The notes under the pieces are model-generated. The model did no database searches, had not been told where the DNA came from, and saw only the letters and a list, made by a program, of their open reading frames with translations. A stretch of 64,000 nt of DNA. Origin: Cyanophora paradoxa. Its lineage: Eukaryota > Glaucocystophyceae > Cyanophorales > Cyanophoraceae. A program made the translations under genes and the position numbers. Where the stretch lies: positions 496,001-560,000 of the forward strand of contig QPMI01000494.1 of the NCBI GenBank assembly GCA_004431415.1, read 5' to 3'. Each line of letters begins with the position of its first letter. Position 1 is the stretch's first letter. Below are positions 26,401 through 32,400 of the stretch, in pieces.

Positions 26401-29400
26401 AAATGGGAAAAATACTAATCAATATCGATTCCAGGGATCGCGAAGCTGATTCTACCAGTTCCGCGAATTTCCGCTATAAACTTCCCTATCCGGTGAAGCG
26501 AGTCAAATCTTGCAGAATCACGAATTTTGAGCTATTTAATAATCTATACAACCTCACCACAGATGGAACCATTACCACAGTCACCTACGATAACATCAAT
26601 GCCCAGAAGACCCGGACAAACACCTTCAAAGCCGGAAATTACGACCCCACGAGCCTTGTTAATTACCTTAACGTTCTGATTGGCACACAGCAGTATGCGC
26701 AGAATGGAGGTGGAACCTACACCCGCAAATTCAAAGTGTTCTACGACTCAAACACCATGAAACTAAGGATCCTTTCAAATGAGGCATTCGGTCTCCGGTT
26801 TGCCTCGCTTCCAGTGGCAAACTTTACAGGATTCCAGGTCGCTGACAAACTGTATTTAGGTGCAGTGTTGGCAGTAAACGAAACCTATGATGCACTCGTT
26901 TACACACACGAATTATATTCGGAGGTTCCCTCGACCTTCTGTATTACTCATACATGTTGCTCCACATTGAGCAGCTACGAGGCACTGTGATCAGTCGCAA
27001 CCCATCCGATTGCTATGCAATTGCAAAGATCATTCTCGACCAGCAGGTCGGAGCCCTGTTAAAATACGAGGGTTCCAATGCAACTATGGTGGCATCTGAC
27101 ATGATTGACCGCGAGCTTGAATACCTCGACATCGCACTGAAATACTATAATGGGATTCAGGTCACCTTGCACAGCGATTGGAGCATGACGCTTGAAATCG
27201 TCACTGACGATGGTGGGAACAGAAACAAGAAAGACCTCAAAGCTATATTTGCCGATTTGCAGGATCACCTCCTCCCATTCGATAGGTCATTTTCGTAAAT
27301 TAATATCGCACCCTAAATTAAGAATCAATGCCGCGTCAAGCTACCGCCAAACCACGCAAAACCAAACCGAAAGATTACCTCAGCACGCCGGCAAGTGTGG
27401 CAGACGTGGATACCCCACTAAATTTGGAAGAGGCAAAGCAGACAAAGCCAAAGCTGTGTATCACGTTGGTGATATTGAGCGCGATGTCCACTCTTCGCGA
27501 AACGAGTTCATTCAAGGACAGATCAGTGATCGAAACGATGCGAACGCTTTGATTGATGAAGTCCCGCTGAATAAGATGCCCGGTAACAAGAGAGGACGAA
27601 AGAAGGGAACGATCATAAATTCGACAAAGGAACGAATCGCTTCAAAGAAAGTATTACTGAAAGAGCTCGATATCGGCAACGTGTATTCGGTGCAGACAGG
27701 CGATCGCTACCGCTATTATCTTGCGAAGCCAGGCAAGGGCATATCCAGTCTCACACGAGCCAGTGCGAAAGAATTGGTGGAAGGCATTGCCAAAGAGACG
27801 AAGCTCGAAAACCAAATCATGGAGCAAAAGATCACGAAGGAAAAGGTGGACGAAAAGCCAACTGTGACCGCTGAGGTCTTGACTGATCCAATCGCGCCAG
27901 CCATTAGCGCTACACCTGATCAGTTAATTGCGAAAACGATCGCACTACAAGACACCAACACCGCCACCAATCTCCCGATCGCAAACAAGCACATCCTGAA
28001 AATCGCCGCCTCGACAAGCGAGCCGCTTAACTCCATTCCCCGCGTGTCCCAGCCATTTATTAGCGGATTCGCAAAGCTCGGATTAAAGCCAGGTTACAGG
28101 AGGCTCTGAGCCGACCTTAATATTTTCTCGCCCAATAGTAGCGCTACGTAACAAGAACCTATCTCGTAGTGAGTGCTCGCGCATTTTATCCTTTTTTTCG
28201 TAGGATCCATGTGCGTTTCGTTTAACACCTGTTCTACCGGGTTCATTGGTAGAAACTTGGGCGCCCCCGACAAGTCAGCCCACATCGGGCATCGGGGGCA
28301 GCAATGCAAGCTTGCCTTTGCGCAAGCGCTTATTTTTGTAGCTTCTACCGGTTGTAGGGGTCAAAAATTGATTACGTTCTGAAAAAAGGTATATCAAAGA
28401 AGAAAATCATTTAAAGATTTCTTGCTATATAGTAGCAGAGGTTGAGAGAATGACGACAAGTGCGGCTCAGAAGCGTGCAAATGCTAATTACCGGGCTACC
28501 GGGAAAGGCAAAATTGCGCTCCAAAAGAACAAGGAGAAAATGCGAAAAAAGGTTTACGAGCTTTATCAATCTGATGATTGCTATCGCTCGATGAAAATCG
28601 TTCAAGCAAGTCACCGTGCGTATTCCAACAATGCGATTTGTTTCGTGAAATTCTTGTTTGGCGTTCCCTATAATAATGTCGGTCGCCCATCTAAGTATAT
28701 CTAAATCCTTTTTCTCGGCGCGATTGAAGCTGAGGAAACGAATGCGCAACCGCGCTAAATAAAAATTGCTTTCGTGTTATTTTTCGAGCTTGTTTATCGA
28801 GCCAACCCTTTTGTTATTTTTGTGAAATTTCCGTCGGGCAAAAAATGACGCAGAACTGAAAAAATGATTTAAGGATAATTTTCTTTGGATATATATAAGA
28901 ACGCAACGAGATGCCTCGCCCTTCCAACCGGTTGATCAGAAAGCTTAATGAAGACACTATTGGTTACACTACTATGAGTCTTGTTCATGGATTGATGACA
29001 ACAGAGCAAGCTAACCTTATTCTCAATGCGATAGCCAGGCGAATTACGTTAAAAACGGCAAAAGATTGGAATGACACAGCAAAGGGAATTTACGAGAATA
29101 ACCTTACAAAGCGCGAGGTGGGGGATGAGTTCCAAAGATTGGGTGCTATCGACGTTCCCCAGGAACTAACAGACCAGCGCCCGCAACGCAACACCAAGAC
29201 ACATATTAGCCGGTTCCAGAAGCTGATGAAAAATCTAAAAGAGAAAATCGAGAATTTAGAGGGCGACACTGTGACTATGTATTTTCGTATGTATCGGTTG
29301 ATTGTGACAAAAGCCCCCAAAAACGTAAGGGTTGTGGAAGAATGGGGTGACAGATACTACCAAGTTCTCAAAGACAGAAAAGACGGTTCATTCCATTCGG

Positions 29401-32400
29401 TTAAATTGAAGAAAGACCTTTTCATAAAATCCCTCGATCTTGTGAACAGACCATTTACCAATGTCCCATGTTTCGAAAAAAAAGCAATCAAACAATTCAT
29501 TTTCGAAAACATGCAGTTTGGTAATAGAAACCCAGACTTAATCTATTTGAAAAACGTTCACACAGGCACATACAGTGATGTCCTGACAATCGAGAAGATA
29601 AGACCCGAGAACGATAATGAGTTTATCCCCAGGATCGACCAGATCTTACGAGACTATCAAGCGCCTATGATCCCATCTAAGTATCTTACTTACGAATTTG
29701 ATGTTAACTCAAAGTCATTCAGTGATTTCTTTGATAAAACGAAGAACAAGGAATTGAGAATTAAATCATGTGTGCATGATGCTATCATTGCTGTGTTTGC
29801 ACCAGCGTTTGAAAAAGCCAAAGATTATGGGCGCTACGTTTCTATCAAGCTGAATCATGCCTTCTTGTTCAAATTGGTGCATGGTCGGGATCCAGTTGAT
29901 GGGGACGATATGGGATTATCATTACGACAAATTACCGATGCATTTCTGAAGCCATACAAGCTTTCTATGATAGTAGTAGACGAGAATGATAAAGTGGACT
30001 ATGCCCTATCCTATATTCCTGTGGATGCAAACGGAAAGAGAACGAGGAACAAATTCCTCCGACCATCCACCATGTATGTAAAAGTGCAAAATGGACACAT
30101 GTATTTGCTCAATAATAATGTTGAGAGCCTCATCCAATCTTTCAATGGATCTAAGCCTACTGAAAAAGATATGCCGTTGGGTTGTAGATACAGGCTAAGA
30201 AGAAACGATAACAACAGTGGTAGTTTTTTCGCAGCCAATGAGGATCATATTGTAGGTATTCTCCAATCAGATGAGGCAACAAAAAAGAACCTTATCCGCA
30301 TCAATTACGGTGGTGCAGGTGGTCTCACTAAATTGTATGCTTCCTTCCTGACAGTGCATAATTACATAGCTGATGCCAGAATTTCGGTTCTCGGATCCAT
30401 CCAAAGCATAAGGTTCAAGTATCAGAACAAGGATGTCATCATTATACCTGTGTGCCCAGAAGTCGAAGTTGAGACAGCTTACCACTTGCAGTTCGAGAAC
30501 TCAGAGCAGCGGGATGCATTCACCAAATATAATAACATGTTCTACGAAGCATTAATTAACAGATCCTTGAAGAGTTCCTACAACGAAAACACACGAAATG
30601 CTTTCGTGGTTGGTTCTCAGAGTGCCTTAAATGGTCGCTTTGAAGATTCCGCCGAAATCATTAAGGATTTGAATGATGGGTGCCTTAAAGTGTTCGAACA
30701 CGATGGGTGCAAAGCGTATGCAGGTCATGTTAATTCATTTGAGTATTTCCCGGTATTTAGCGAATTCGATGACTTTAAGGATGTGTCCATACAATCAGTT
30801 GCCGATGTGGAACCTTACAGCTTCTACTACGTGACTTTGAAGAAAGGACAATACCTTATTAAGAAGGACTCTAGTGGAAAGGAGTGGGTGCAATATAGAT
30901 ATCCCAAAGCAAAGCGAATTCTCATAGATTCACCATGTAACCTGATCCCAGGGATCATGCTCAAAGAATACTTCGATGACCTGATAGACATAATCGATGT
31001 AAAATACATCTTAAAACCATATCGAATTGTCAAGAACGTTGTTAAATATGTTATCAAACAGATCTTAGAGAGCAACCTTAGCGAAACTGAGAAGAAGCAG
31101 ATTCTTGTAAGTATTATTGGAATGCTCGGGAAACAAAAGAATCAGAGATCGCGAACCAAACCGTTTTTCCTAAAATCGGATGCTATCGAGTTTGCCAGAA
31201 AGCATGGTGGCGACGTCAAATTACTGTGGCTCGGTGAGAAGAAGCCCAAGCAATCCACAGAAGCCAAAACCGAATCTCAAATCAAAGTCTCAAACTATGA
31301 AAAATGGATTCAAGCTTATGAAGAACGAAAACAAAAGAAAAATCAGGTTAAACCCGAAATTGAAGAAGAACATGCAATTGAAGATTACGAAAACCCCGAT
31401 CGCATTGTTGCAGCTGAGGAGATAACAGACCCACACATTTGGTATGTGGAGAAAATAGAAGAAAGGCTACTAAAAGATGGATTCCTTCCGATCCAAAATA
31501 TGGTCTATTCAAAACAACGAATGGATCTGTATAAGAAGTGCAGGGAATCAAAGGGTGTCATTATGGCTCTTAAAGTTGATGCAGTCTATGAGGCAATCGA
31601 CGAAAGCTTAGATGTAGAAGAAGTTAAATTCGATCGCACGAAGTATGAGAATATCGGACGTTTCAGCACGAAACCTATATCTTTCAATGAGTATTGCAAT
31701 AAGATCTTACAGAAGAAGCACGAGACTAAGAGGACAAATGGAATGATCCGATTTTTCAAGCCGGAGAGACTGAGGGATTTCGTTACTGTGAGAAAGAATG
31801 ATTGCACAGCATACACGGTTCCCGATGAATTTGACACGAAAGCGATATGTGATATGATGCTCTCCAAAGGGAAAGGCATAAGAATTGAGGGAAATGCCCC
31901 AGGAACCGGAAAGTCGTATGTGAGCAAGGCGATCGGTGCCAAATTCGACAGTTGCTTATATATCACGCCCACTAACAAGCGTGTCAAAGAAATGAAAGTC
32001 GAAGATGGTTTGGAGAATGTGATGACCATTCATGGTGCGTTCAATCTGAAAATCGATGATTCCCAAATGGACGATGTTGTGGGTGCGAATGCAAGCAAGA
32101 TTGCACCTTATCAATGCATTGTTATGGATGAAGGCTACCAGCTTAGCATACCACAGCTTGCAGCACTGAAACACATGATGAAAGTCGCCTACCCTGACAA
32201 GACCTACATTCTGAATGGTGACCCGTTGCAAAATCCACCTATTCAGTTCCTTAGTGTGGATCAGAAGGAATATTATAACGAGATCTTTGAGCAGCTCTTC
32301 CCGAGCTTGTTAGAGTTGCATGTGAATAAGCGCCACATTTTGCCAGAAGATCGCGAAAAGATTCTCGAATGGAAGCAAGATTTATTCGAAAAGAACATGG

